A DNA stretch of 64,000 bases from Anaerolineae bacterium (lineage in GTDB: Bacteria; Chloroflexota; Anaerolineae; Anaerolineales; UBA11579), in the NCBI GenBank assembly GCA_004297445.1, contig SCUK01000051.1, forward strand, positions 38,930 through 102,929, given 5' to 3'. Each line of letters begins with the position of its first letter. Position 1 is the stretch's first letter. The notes under the pieces were generated by a model, which saw nothing but the letters and a program-made list of their open reading frames with translations, did not search any database and was not told the DNA's origin. A program made the position numbers and the translations under genes. Positions 51,680-60,480 of this stretch are shown in pieces.

Positions 51680-52309
51680 TTGATTAGCCTGCTGGTACTG
51701 GCTCCCGGCCAGGCGTTACGCGCCGGGCTACGGGCCATTCTGGAGAGCGAAGGCGCCGTGCAGGTGGTGGCGGAAGCCGCCAGCCTGGCCGCGCTGGAGG
51801 GCCCGCTGCCGCCAGTGGATGTCATCGTGGCGGCGGCGGGCGCGTTTACACGCCCGGACCTGGATGACCTCCTTAACGATGCCGAGCCAGCCCCGGCGCT
51901 GTTGCTATTGGCTGACTCCGGCGAGGACGCCGCGGGGCTGTCAGGCCTGCCGCTGCGGGCCTGGGGCCTGTTGCCGGTGGAAGCCAGCGAAGAAGAACTG
52001 CTGGCGGCGGTGGCGGCGCTGCACGAGGGTCTGGTAGCGGCCTCGCCCGAGATGCTCCTGCCGCTGCTGGGGCCCGGCCCCAGCTCGGTGCGGATGACGG
52101 ATGACCTGGTGGACGACCTGACCGACCGCGAACTGGAAGTGCTGGCTCGGCTGGCAGACGGCCTGGCGAACAAACAGATCGCCGCGGCGCTGGGCATCAG
52201 TGACCATACGGTGAAATTCCATGTGAGCAGTATTTATACCAAGCTGGGTGTGACCAACCGCGCCGAGGCGGTGCGCATGGCGGCGCGCCTGGGATTGATT
52301 TCTTTGTAA
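51680..52309 (+). CDS. LuxR-type response regulator with degenerate receiver
   Basis: 209 residues from TTG 51680; GAGG at 51666-51669 is the only ribosome site. The N-terminal domain has receiver shape (LLVLAPGQALRAGLRAILES) but the phospho-acceptor strand reads DVIVAAAGAF, with Ala where Asp is normal. It keeps a C-terminal LuxR HTH (LTDRELEVLARLADGLANKQ, IAAALGISDHTVKFHVSSIY). It probably binds DNA without phosphorylation, or uses another signal. It lies 12 bases after the protease pair, so it may control it. Confidence 0.82.
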   Translation: MISLLVLAPGQALRAGLRAILESEGAVQVVAEAASLAALEGPLPPVDVIVAAAGAFTRPDLDDLLNDAEPAPALLLLADSGEDAAGLSGLPLRAWGLLPVEASEEELLAAVAALHEGLVAASPEMLLPLLGPGPSSVRMTDDLVDDLTDRELEVLARLADGLANKQIAAALGISDHTVKFHVSSIYTKLGVTNRAEAVRMAARLGLISL

Positions 52310-52321
52310 ATGTCATCTCTG

Positions 52322-52454
52322 TGTCATTCTGCCGACCGGCGCGAAGCTGTCCGGCGCGCTAGCGTTTGTAAACGAGATACATTTCGCGAGATTCATCGGT
52401 CGGGCGAGCGGCTGACTCACGACATGGGCCACAACGCCCTCCCTCAGAATGACA
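52322..52454. repeat. Dispersed intergenic element with inverted TGTCATTCTG ends (family A)
   Basis: A 133-base element with exact inverted 10-mers, TGTCATTCTG (52322-52331) and CAGAATGACA (52445-52454), and an interior TTTCGCGAGATTCATCGGTC related to the other copies. Confidence 0.7.
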
Positions 52455-52500
52455 ATTGGGACTGGCCAAATGGGCATCGGGGCGGGGCCAGCACTGCTCG

Positions 52501-52506
52501 TATAAT
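52501..52506 (+). promoter_or_regulatory. -10 box of the ABC exporter gene
   Basis: TATAAT, 30 bases before ATG 52537, with TTAGGAG as ribosome site between them; no good -35 box. Confidence 0.5.
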
Positions 52507-52536
52507 GAATTGAATCAGAGTAATTAGGAGTGCATT

Positions 52537-54465
52537 ATGTTTGATGGCAGCGGCTGGTGGCGATACATCAGCTACGATGAAAAACAGAAACCCCAGGTGG
52601 ACCGCGCCCTGTTGCGCCGGTCGTTCAAGTACGCGCGGCCCTACGTCAAGTCAATTGCCATCGTGCTGTCGGCCATCCTGTTCACGTCGGTCATCGAACT
52701 GGTGCCGCCGCTGCTGTACCGCGACCTGTTCGATAACGTCATCCCCAACCGCGACTTCAGCCGCCTGAACCTGCTGGCGCTGGGCATGGTGGGCATTCCC
52801 ATCCTGTCCAACCTGGTGGGCGTGGTGGAACGGCTCTTCAGCGCCCGCATGGGAGAGGGTATCATCTACGACCTGCGCAACGCGCTGTTCGAGCACTTGC
52901 AGAAGATGGGTCTGCGCTTTTTCACCCATACCAAGCGAGGTGAAATCATCTCGCGCCTCAACAACGACGTGGTGGGCGCGCAAAGCGCAGTGACAGACAC
53001 CATCCCCAGCATCGTCACCAACACCGTCACACTGCTCACCACACTGGTGGTGATGCTCTCGCTGGAATGGCGGCTGACGCTGCTGTCCATCGCCATCCTG
53101 CCGCTGTTCATCTGGCCCGCCAAGCGGGTGGGGCGCATTTTGCGCGAAATCCGGCGCAAGGCGCTGGACTACAATGCCGAGATGAACAACATCGTGAGCG
53201 AGACGCTGACCATCAACGGCGCGCTGCTGGTGAAGACCTTTGGCCGACAGAAGCGCGAAGAAGGGCGTTACCGCGAAACCAGTCGGAATGTTGCCGACAT
53301 CGGCGTGCGGCGGGCAATGATAGGCCGCTGGTTCTTCATGGGGCTGGGCATCGCCAGCACGTTGGGCATGGCGCTCAACTATTGGCTGGGCGGCTTCTAC
53401 ACGCTTACCGGTGCCATCAGCGCCGGAACGATTGTGGCGTTTGTGGCCTACCTAGCGCGGCTGTATGGGCCAATTTCCTCTCTGACGAATGTGCAGGTGG
53501 AGTTCGTTACCTCGCTGGTGAGTTTTGAGCGCGTATTTGAATACCTCGACCTGCCGGTGGAAATCGAGGACAAACCGGACGCAATTGTGTTGGACCATGT
53601 GCGCGGCGAGATTCGTTTTGAAAACGTAACATTCGATTACAGCGAAGCCAACGAACGGCTGGGCATCAAGGTCAAGCCGCCCAAGCCCGCCGGCGAGAGG
53701 GAAGCCGGAAGCGAGAACGGGCACAGCGAGGCGGAGGAAGGCGGCATGCCGTTCATTCTGCCCAGCCGCCGCTTCGCGCTGGAGGATGTGTCCTTCACCA
53801 TCCCGGCCGGGTCGCTCACCGCGCTGGTGGGTCCCAGCGGGGCGGGCAAGACCTCCATGACCTACCTGCTGCCACGGCTGTATGACCCGACCTCCGGGCG
53901 CATCACGATTGACGGGCACGACCTGCGGGACGTGGCCCAGGAATCGCTGGCGCGCCAGATTGGCATGGTGACGCAGGAGACGTACCTGTTCCATGACAGC
54001 ATCCGCGCCAACCTGCTTTACGCCCGGCCGGAAGCCACGGAAGCCGAGCTGGTGGCGGCGGCGAAGGCGGCCAACATCTATGACTTCGTGCGCGGCCTGC
54101 CGGATGGGTTTGATACCCGCGTCGGTGAGCGCGGCTACCGGCTTTCCGGCGGGGAGAAGCAGCGCCTCGCCATTGCCCGCGTGGTGTTGAAAGACCCGCG
54201 CATCCTGATTCTGGACGAGGCCACCTCGCACCTGGACAGCCAGAACGAGGCCCTGATCCAGGCGGCGCTAGAACCGCTGATGGCCGGACGCACCAGCATC
54301 GTCATCGCGCACCGGTTGTCCACCATCCTGGCGGCAAACCAGATCCTGGCGATGGGCGAAGGGCGGCTGGTGGAACACGGCACGCACGCCGAACTGGTGG
54401 CGCATGGCGGCCTGTACGCCAGCCTGTATGAGACGCAATTCCGGCCGCAACCGGAAGCGGCCTGA
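52537..54465 (+). CDS. ABC exporter, fused membrane and ATPase domains
   Basis: 642 residues. Six membrane helices in the first ~340 residues (IAIVLSAILFTSVIELVPPL first), then the ATPase: Walker A ALVGPSGAGKTSMTYLLPRL (about 428-447), Q-loop QETYLFHDS, signature YRLSGGEKQRLAIARV, Walker B ILILDEATSHLD and switch His in IVIAHRLS. About 45 extra residues, acidic and Gly-rich (GEREAGSENGHSEAEEGG), lie between the first ATPase strand and Walker A. It probably forms a homodimer exporting lipids or drugs. No partner gene nearby. Confidence 0.87.
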   Translation: MFDGSGWWRYISYDEKQKPQVDRALLRRSFKYARPYVKSIAIVLSAILFTSVIELVPPLLYRDLFDNVIPNRDFSRLNLLALGMVGIPILSNLVGVVERLFSARMGEGIIYDLRNALFEHLQKMGLRFFTHTKRGEIISRLNNDVVGAQSAVTDTIPSIVTNTVTLLTTLVVMLSLEWRLTLLSIAILPLFIWPAKRVGRILREIRRKALDYNAEMNNIVSETLTINGALLVKTFGRQKREEGRYRETSRNVADIGVRRAMIGRWFFMGLGIASTLGMALNYWLGGFYTLTGAISAGTIVAFVAYLARLYGPISSLTNVQVEFVTSLVSFERVFEYLDLPVEIEDKPDAIVLDHVRGEIRFENVTFDYSEANERLGIKVKPPKPAGEREAGSENGHSEAEEGGMPFILPSRRFALEDVSFTIPAGSLTALVGPSGAGKTSMTYLLPRLYDPTSGRITIDGHDLRDVAQESLARQIGMVTQETYLFHDSIRANLLYARPEATEAELVAAAKAANIYDFVRGLPDGFDTRVGERGYRLSGGEKQRLAIARVVLKDPRILILDEATSHLDSQNEALIQAALEPLMAGRTSIVIAHRLSTILAANQILAMGEGRLVEHGTHAELVAHGGLYASLYETQFRPQPEAA

Positions 54466-54525
54466 CGCCTGAATTGCGTATCTAAGTACCTCTTTTAGAA
54501 GTCCCTGTAATGGCTTGTGGCAGTG

Positions 54526-54553
54526 GTAGGGGCGACCAGCTGGTCGCCCCTAC
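54526..54553. repeat. GTAGGGGC-type hairpin (family C)
   Basis: GTAGGGGCGACCA (54526-54538), GC, TGGTCGCCCCTAC (54541-54553): perfect 13-bp arms with a two-base centre, between convergent genes. Confidence 0.8.
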
Positions 54554-54628
54554 GCCAGTGATGCATGTTGCGTTCCGCAGTCGAAGGGCCATCTGGAATT
54601 GCCCAAAGACTCTTTTAGACGTCTTTTG

Positions 54629-55708
54629 TCAGGGCGCGGGGGTGATGAGCACCGAACTGCCCGTTCCGGTTGGGCCGGGGGCGATGATGACGTTCACCGA
54701 TTCCGTGGCGCTGGTGAATGTGAGCGTGGCGGTGGGTGCAAAGAGCATTTCCTGGCTCACGGTGTAGCCGCGGGCGGCCATCTCTGTTTTGTAGAACGCC
54801 AGCAGGTCTTCAAACGGCATCTGGGTGGTGAAGGAGGACAGACCGGTGATGACGGTGACGTTGGTCGCGTCGGGGGGCAGCGGGTAGGGGAATTCGCCAG
54901 AATCGGCGCAGTCTGCCGGCGGCTGGATATCGAACACGTCGGTGGTGGGGGTGAAGTCCATCTGGTAATGGATGTCGCCTTCGGCGGTGGCATCGTTGGT
55001 GAGCAGGACGCTGGTGCCGCGGCCGCGCATCAGCAGGCGGATGAGCGAGCCATCCGACTGGGCGAGGTACAGTGAGCCTTCTTCAAGGCTGGTCACGTCA
55101 TACCCCGCGCCATCGAGGGTGTCGATGTTGTCCATGGTGATTTGATAGCGGTCAGTGAGCACGCCGTTAATCAGCACGCCGCTTTCGACGCGCGGGGATT
55201 CGCCTTTGAGAAAGCCGCCGGTATCCGCCAGCGTGTCATAAGGATTGTCGGCATCCGGGTTGGAAGCGACGATACAGCCAACGCTGGGCGTGTAAATGTA
55301 GTCCGTGCCTTCCATGTCAGCGGCTTCAAGGAATTGAAGCCCGCCCATCACGGCGGGGTCATTGGATTCAAAGCGGAAGTAGGAACGCGGCGGGGTGGCG
55401 CTGCGCTGGCCGTTGAGCAGCACCTGACGGAAGAGGGTGGTGCCATCCGGGTTCTGGACGGTGAAGTTGAAATCCATGACGATGTAGTAATTGACATCCA
55501 ACATTTCTTCGTAGATCGTGGGGTCGTCCAGATTGAGTGCCGCGGGGTTGCCAGGGCCGCTGCTGCCGGCAGGGGCGCCGGAGTCTGCGGGTGCAGGCGG
55601 CGCGCCGGAATCGGCGGAGTCATTGCCGCCGTTGAGGGCGGGCAGGTTGGTGCAGGCGAGAGCGGCCAACGCCAGCGCAAGCAACACGGCCAAGAGTGTG
55701 CGTTTCAT
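54629..55708 (-). CDS. Hypothetical lipoprotein
   Basis: 359 residues from ATG 55708, with GAGGAGGTTCCC upstream; the frame continues further upstream, but without a signal sequence. Signal peptide RTLLAVLLALALAALAC gives a lipidated Cys at about residue 19, followed by a low-complexity linker (SADSGAPPAPADSGAPAG). The exported part is mostly beta with a repeated helix-turn feature (YLAQSDGSLIRLLMRGRGTS, FEDLLAFYKTEMAARGYTVS). No enzyme motif. Likely a cell-surface binding protein; it is convergent with the ABC exporter gene. Confidence 0.68.
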   Translation of the reverse strand: MKRTLLAVLLALALAALACTNLPALNGGNDSADSGAPPAPADSGAPAGSSGPGNPAALNLDDPTIYEEMLDVNYYIVMDFNFTVQNPDGTTLFRQVLLNGQRSATPPRSYFRFESNDPAVMGGLQFLEAADMEGTDYIYTPSVGCIVASNPDADNPYDTLADTGGFLKGESPRVESGVLINGVLTDRYQITMDNIDTLDGAGYDVTSLEEGSLYLAQSDGSLIRLLMRGRGTSVLLTNDATAEGDIHYQMDFTPTTDVFDIQPPADCADSGEFPYPLPPDATNVTVITGLSSFTTQMPFEDLLAFYKTEMAARGYTVSQEMLFAPTATLTFTSATESVNVIIAPGPTGTGSSVLITPAP

Positions 55709-55808
55709 GGGAACCTCCTCCAAACTGGTGAACAAGCCTCTAAATTGTAGCATTTTGGGCAGGCATGGCGAATAGGGAAAAGGGGGCATGAGGTCATTAC
55801 GCCGCCCC

Positions 55809-55837
55809 TTGACGGGGAGGGCGCGCCGCCGTACACT
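55809..55837 (+). promoter_or_regulatory. Sigma-70 promoter for the MarR-NUDIX-pirin genes
   Basis: TTGACG (55809-55814), 17 bases, TACACT (55832-55837), about 30 bases before ATG 55867. Confidence 0.7.
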
Positions 55838-55866
55838 TGCGGCAATTCTTTTAACATCAAACCATT

Positions 55867-56327
<461 letters not shown>

Positions 56328-56331
<4 letters not shown>

Positions 56332-56768
56332 CGGAGCAAACGACCTGGGACGGCAAGCCCGTAAGCCCGGAGCCACCGTTTGGCGCCAGCATCCTTGTAA
56401 CTCGGCGCGGGACGGGCGGGATCAAGTTTCTGTTATTGCACCGGGCGCACGAAGGAACGGACTACGAAGGCGACTGGGCGTGGACGCCGCCCTCCGGGGC
56501 GCGCCAGCCGGGGGAAGACCTGACCGCCAGCGCCCGGCGCGAACTTCTGGAAGAAACTGGCCTGACGCTGGAAATCACGCCGACTGAATTTGGTACAACC
56601 GACTGGCCGGTGTTTATCGCCGAAGCGCAACCGGATTGCGCCGTTACATTAAGCGCCGAGCATGACCGCTACGAGTGGCTACGCGCGGAAGAGGCCATCC
56701 AGCTGTGCCAGCCCGCCGAGGTGGCCGCGCCGATTGCCCTGGCAAATCAATCGAACCTGGCAGAATGA
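56328..56768 (+). CDS. NUDIX hydrolase
   Basis: 146 residues from ATG 56328, overlapping the MarR stop. The Nudix box is complete: GARQPGEDLTASARRELL then EETGL, matching G-x5-E-x7-R-E-x-x-E-E-x-G. The rest (FLLLHRAHEGTDYEGDWAWT) is a typical NUDIX beta-barrel; the substrate may be a nucleotide diphosphate derivative or a dinucleoside polyphosphate. Separated by 7 bases from the pirin gene. Confidence 0.85.
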
Positions 56769-56775
56769 ATCCATA

Positions 56776-57573
56776 ATGAACACAGACATCTACGGCAGCG
56801 CCATCGCCCCGGACTTCATCGCCCCCAAAGCGTTCCAGCATTTTCCGGCAGAAACATTCCCCTCGATACACCCCATCCACTGGCTGCACTCGCACTTTGC
56901 GGTGGGCGGCTGGAGCCCGCTGCAACGTTTGAGCGGGATGCTGACGGCGCACATGACGCGCATCGCGCCGCGCAACGGCTTCACCTGGCACCCGCACCGT
57001 GGGCTGGAGATCTACACCTGGGTGCTGGAAGGCACGCTGTATCACGAAGACACCACCGGCGGCAAAGGCGAAATCGGGCCGGGCGAACTGCAGCGCATGT
57101 TCTCCGGCGATTGGATCGAGCACCAGGAATTGAACCTCCGCGACGAACCGGCGCGCGTGATTCAAATCTGGTTCGCGGCGGAAATCCAACACCGAGGACT
57201 CGAGCCGCACTACCAGCAGGCCGGGCCAGCCGACCTGCCGATGCGCAAAACGGGCGACGGCACCCTGTGGGAGTTGATTGGCGGCGGCAGCCCGATGGAG
57301 CCACACATGCGCGGGCGGCTGACGGCCAGCAGCCTGCCTGCTGGCGGACAGACGACAGTGGAGCCGCCCCTGCCGGGCGAAGACCTGTTCCTGTATGTGA
57401 CCGATGGGACGGGAACGGCGAAACAAAACGGCAACGCGCCGGACTTGAAGCAATACGATGTGATTCTGGGCACGCCGGAGATGGGCGCGGTGAGCGTGAC
57501 CGCCGGGGAAGAAGCGTTGCACTATCTCAGTTTCTACCTGCCGGCGTTCATCCCCGAATCGCCGCAGGCGTAA
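56776..57573 (+). CDS. Pirin-family cupin protein
   Basis: 265 residues from ATG 56776. Double cupin: HPHRGLEIYTWVLEGTLYHE carries two histidine ligands, and GDWIEHQELNL carries the third His and the Glu, completing the metal site. Pirins may act as quercetinases or redox sensors. The second cupin (GTLWELIGGGSPMEPHMRGR, AGEEALHYLSFYLPAF) has lost its metal ligands, as is common. In an apparent three-gene set with MarR and NUDIX, perhaps an oxidative-stress or flavonoid response. Confidence 0.82.
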   Translation: MNTDIYGSAIAPDFIAPKAFQHFPAETFPSIHPIHWLHSHFAVGGWSPLQRLSGMLTAHMTRIAPRNGFTWHPHRGLEIYTWVLEGTLYHEDTTGGKGEIGPGELQRMFSGDWIEHQELNLRDEPARVIQIWFAAEIQHRGLEPHYQQAGPADLPMRKTGDGTLWELIGGGSPMEPHMRGRLTASSLPAGGQTTVEPPLPGEDLFLYVTDGTGTAKQNGNAPDLKQYDVILGTPEMGAVSVTAGEEALHYLSFYLPAFIPESPQA

Positions 57574-57649
57574 GACTCGCGTAATCTACGACGGCTAAAC
57601 TTATAGAGCCGGAAAGCGTCCGGCGTACCCAGATATTAAGGCAGAAGCC

Positions 57650-59311
57650 ATGCAAACTGAAACTGCAATGACCCCCACCCCAACCTCCCTGCGCACCGGC
57701 CTGTGGCTGGGTGCGCTCACCAGCCTGGCCGTTATCGGCGTGCTGTACGCCGGTAACCAGCTGGCCGGTACGCCGTTTGTGCCGTTCGATATCTTTGACT
57801 GGATGGCTCGGGTGCTGCCGGGCGGCATCATCGTCTCGGTGATTCAGGTAATGGTGCGGCTGATTACCGCCCTCAACCTCGGCGAGACCTCCAGCACCGC
57901 CAAGTTCATGGAGCAGAGCATCGCCATCGTGCAGTTTGTGGGCGGCGGGGCGCTGCTGGGGCTGGCGCTGGCATGGGCCGGGCGCGGCAACCGCAACGGG
58001 CTGCCGATCTACGGGCTGATGGGCGGGTTAATCCTGCTGACCTTCACCCTGCTGGTAGAGGGTAGCCTGGGGTTTGGCGATGCCAACGTGACGGTGGCCA
58101 GCCTGTGGCTGACGGCCGTATTCCTCGGCTGGGGATGGCTGCTGGCGCGGTTCGTCTTTCAGGCGGGGCCGGCGCTGGCGGGCGACACGAATGCACCGGT
58201 TTCACGGCGCGAATTCCTCAACGCCGCCGGGCTGGGCAGCGCTGCGGTGACGCTGGCCGGGTTGGGACTAGGCCGCTGGCTGGGCGACAAGCCGGCGACG
58301 ACCACCAGCGGCCCGGAAGCGGTGGCGGCACCCCCGGCCTCGGATGACCCGTTTGGCGCGGCGCTCACTTCCGGGCCGGCGGCCTCTCCGACCCCTGAAG
58401 AATTGGCGGCGCGGCTGGCTAAGGCTCCCGGCACGCGCGACGAACTCACCCACAATGACGATTTTTATCGCATTGACATCAACACCCTGCCGGCGCGCAT
58501 CAACGGCGACACCTGGCGGCTGAGTCTGGGCGGGCTGGTGGATACGCCGCTGGAGTTAAGCCTGCAGGACCTGATGCAACTGCCTGCGGTGACACAACTG
58601 CTGACGATGCAGTGCATCTCCAACCCGGTGGGCGGCGACCTGACCGGCACGACCCGCTGGACCGGGCCGCGACTGAAGGATGTGCTGGCGCTGGCCGGGC
58701 TTTCCAGCCGGGTGCGCTCGCTGCGGGTGGAAGCGGCAGACGATTTCTTTGAATATGTGAGCCTCGAAGATGCGATGGACGACCGCACGCTGCTGGTGTA
58801 CCTGATGAACGGCGAACCGCTGCCCACCGAGCACGGCTACCCGCTGCGGGTGTACATCCCCAACCGCTACGGCATGAAGCAGCCCAAGTGGATTACCAAT
58901 ATTGAGGCCACCGACGAGGCCACCAAGAATGGTTTCTGGGTGGTGCGCGGCTGGGACGAAGAAGCCAACGCACGCGCCACTTCGGTGATTGATACGGTGT
59001 ATGTGGACAGCGCCACCACGCCACCCACGGTGCAGGTCGGCGGCATCGCCTGGGCCGGGGAGCGCGGCATCAGCAAGGTGGAGGTGGAAGCGGATGCCAG
59101 CGGCGTGTGGGAAGAAGCCACGCTCATCAACCCACCGCTCTCCCCACTGACGTGGGTGCAATGGCGTTACGACGGCTGGGCGTATCAATCCGGCCAGCAT
59201 GATTTCCGGGTGCGGTGTTATGAAGGCGATGGCACGCTACAGATTGAGGAACTCGGGTCAGCGCGGCCGTCCGGGGCGACGGGCGTGCACCACATGAGGG
59301 TGAATATTTAG
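57650..59311 (+). CDS. Membrane-fused sulfite-oxidase-like molybdoenzyme
   Basis: 553 residues. Residues 15-175 have about five membrane segments (LWLGALTSLAVIGVLYAGNQ first). An internal twin-arginine stretch SRREFLNAAGLGSAAVTLAG (about 184-203) looks like a Tat signal inside the chain, so the remainder should be outside. Residues ~280-460 are the molybdopterin domain with the metal Cys in LTMQCISNPVGGDLTGT (about 325), then the Mo-co dimerisation beta domain to the end (VQVGGIAWAGERGISKVEVE). It may oxidise sulfite or reduce a protein or small-molecule sulfoxide. Metal-cofactor genes are not nearby. Confidence 0.82.
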   Translation: MQTETAMTPTPTSLRTGLWLGALTSLAVIGVLYAGNQLAGTPFVPFDIFDWMARVLPGGIIVSVIQVMVRLITALNLGETSSTAKFMEQSIAIVQFVGGGALLGLALAWAGRGNRNGLPIYGLMGGLILLTFTLLVEGSLGFGDANVTVASLWLTAVFLGWGWLLARFVFQAGPALAGDTNAPVSRREFLNAAGLGSAAVTLAGLGLGRWLGDKPATTTSGPEAVAAPPASDDPFGAALTSGPAASPTPEELAARLAKAPGTRDELTHNDDFYRIDINTLPARINGDTWRLSLGGLVDTPLELSLQDLMQLPAVTQLLTMQCISNPVGGDLTGTTRWTGPRLKDVLALAGLSSRVRSLRVEAADDFFEYVSLEDAMDDRTLLVYLMNGEPLPTEHGYPLRVYIPNRYGMKQPKWITNIEATDEATKNGFWVVRGWDEEANARATSVIDTVYVDSATTPPTVQVGGIAWAGERGISKVEVEADASGVWEEATLINPPLSPLTWVQWRYDGWAYQSGQHDFRVRCYEGDGTLQIEELGSARPSGATGVHHMRVNI

Positions 59312-59367
59312 TAGCCAGCGCGAAGAGAACGCCCAAAAGGGGCTAGTCTACGGATTGCGAAACAAAA

Positions 59368-59397
59368 ACGGGCGGCCATCAGGCCGCCCGTTTTTTT
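59368..59397. terminator. Bidirectional terminator after the molybdoenzyme gene
   Basis: ACGGGCGGCC (59368-59377), loop ATCA, GGCCGCCCGT (59382-59391) and T-run to 59397; AACAAAAA before the left arm serves the opposite, minus-strand gene. Confidence 0.9.
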
Positions 59398-59412
59398 GTT
59401 ATGGGAGTTGGA

Positions 59413-59769
59413 TTACGCGTCAATCCACAGGTGGGCGTAGAGGTCGGCCCTGGCGGAGTGACGGAGCAGCACGCCCTCGGCGTGCGCGGCCAGCGGGGCG
59501 GCGGCTTCGGGGTCATCGGCCAGCAGGAAGACGCGGGCATGCGCCAGGCGCGGCTGGCCGTGAATCTGGCGCAGGATGACGGCGGCGGGCAGGGTGGGCA
59601 GGTCGACGGCGAGGAGAATCAGGTCCGGGTTGGTGAAGGATAGGCGCGCCTGGGCCTCGTGGCCGGTGGTCACGCGCTGAGTCTGGAAGCCGCGTTCTTC
59701 CAGCGAGGACGCAAGGGCGTTGGCGCTCTCGTGTTCGGCATCAATGAGGAGGGCATACGGCTTGATCAT
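59413..59769 (-). CDS. Receiver-like domain protein lacking the phospho-acceptor Asp
   Basis: 118 residues from ATG 59769; an ATG at 59796 would add nine residues. The fold is a single receiver: YALLIDAEHESANALASSLE, then PDLILLAVDLPTLPAAVILR, in which the site following L-I-L-L is Ala where the family has Asp, and FLLADDPEAAAPLAAHAEG. No output domain. A phosphorylation-independent signalling or anti-regulator role is possible. It is monocistronic and convergent with the molybdoenzyme gene. Confidence 0.68.
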   Translation of the reverse strand: MIKPYALLIDAEHESANALASSLEERGFQTQRVTTGHEAQARLSFTNPDLILLAVDLPTLPAAVILRQIHGQPRLAHARVFLLADDPEAAAPLAAHAEGVLLRHSARADLYAHLWIDA

Positions 59770-59915
59770 GACAACTCGTTTCGCTGAATGGTGCATCTAC
59801 CCTGATTAACCATACAGTCGTCAAAAAGGTTCGCGAAGTTTCATTTTTGTTAGCGAATTCTCATCTGCCTTCCGGTCTGTCCCATCGTACAGGTGCCGGT
59901 CGCGCCCCCCGCCGC

Positions 59916-59921
59916 TATAAT
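59916..59921 (+). promoter_or_regulatory. -10 box of the flavin reductase gene
   Basis: TATAAT, 32 bases before ATG 59954; TAAGGAGGT at 59942-59950 is an ideal ribosome site. The transcript has a normal leader, unlike many others here. Confidence 0.55.
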
Positions 59922-59953
59922 TCGTTTAACATCAAAGCAATTAAGGAGGTCAC

Positions 59954-60472
59954 ATGACTGAAAAAACCGAAGAACAAATCGCGCTGGACAAAGACATCAC
60001 CGGCGCGCTGAACATGATTCCCTACGGCTTCTATGCCCTCACCTCGCGCGCAGACGATGACCGCAACGTGATGGTGCTGAACTGGTTCAGCCAGGTATCG
60101 TTCGAACCGCAGCATATCGCCATCGGCCTGCAGAAAATCTCGACGACGTATGGACTGGTGCAGAAGAGCAAGCAGTTCGTAGTCAACATCTTCAACAAAC
60201 AGGAGATGGATGTCATCAAGCAGTTCAGCAAGAGCCGCGCGAAAAATCCGGACAAGTTCAAGAGCGCCAACTGGCAGCCCGCGCCGGTGACCGGCGTGCC
60301 GGTGCTGGACGAAGCCGCCGCCTACCTGGAATGCGAGGTGGTGGGCGAGCTGGACACCGGCTCGGGTCACAGCCTGATTCTGGCGAAGGTGGTGGGCGCG
60401 GGGGTGCGCGCCAAGCACGAGCGCGAGGAAACGCTCACGCTGCTGGATGTGGGCTGGTCGTATTCGGGGTAA
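59954..60472 (+). CDS. Flavin reductase-like FMN-binding protein
   Basis: 172 residues. FMN-binding split barrel of the flavin reductase family: NMIPYGFYALTSRADDDRNV (start of the binding strand pair), MVLNWFSQVSFEPQHIAIGL, then VQKSKQFVVNIFNKQEMDVI. It probably reduces FMN, or uses FMN to reduce a small molecule, with NAD(P)H. A strong promoter and Shine-Dalgarno sequence suggest high expression. Convergent with the deazaflavin reductase gene with 8 bases between the stops. Confidence 0.8.
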   Translation: MTEKTEEQIALDKDITGALNMIPYGFYALTSRADDDRNVMVLNWFSQVSFEPQHIAIGLQKISTTYGLVQKSKQFVVNIFNKQEMDVIKQFSKSRAKNPDKFKSANWQPAPVTGVPVLDEAAAYLECEVVGELDTGSGHSLILAKVVGAGVRAKHEREETLTLLDVGWSYSG

Positions 60473-60480
60473 TCCAGACC

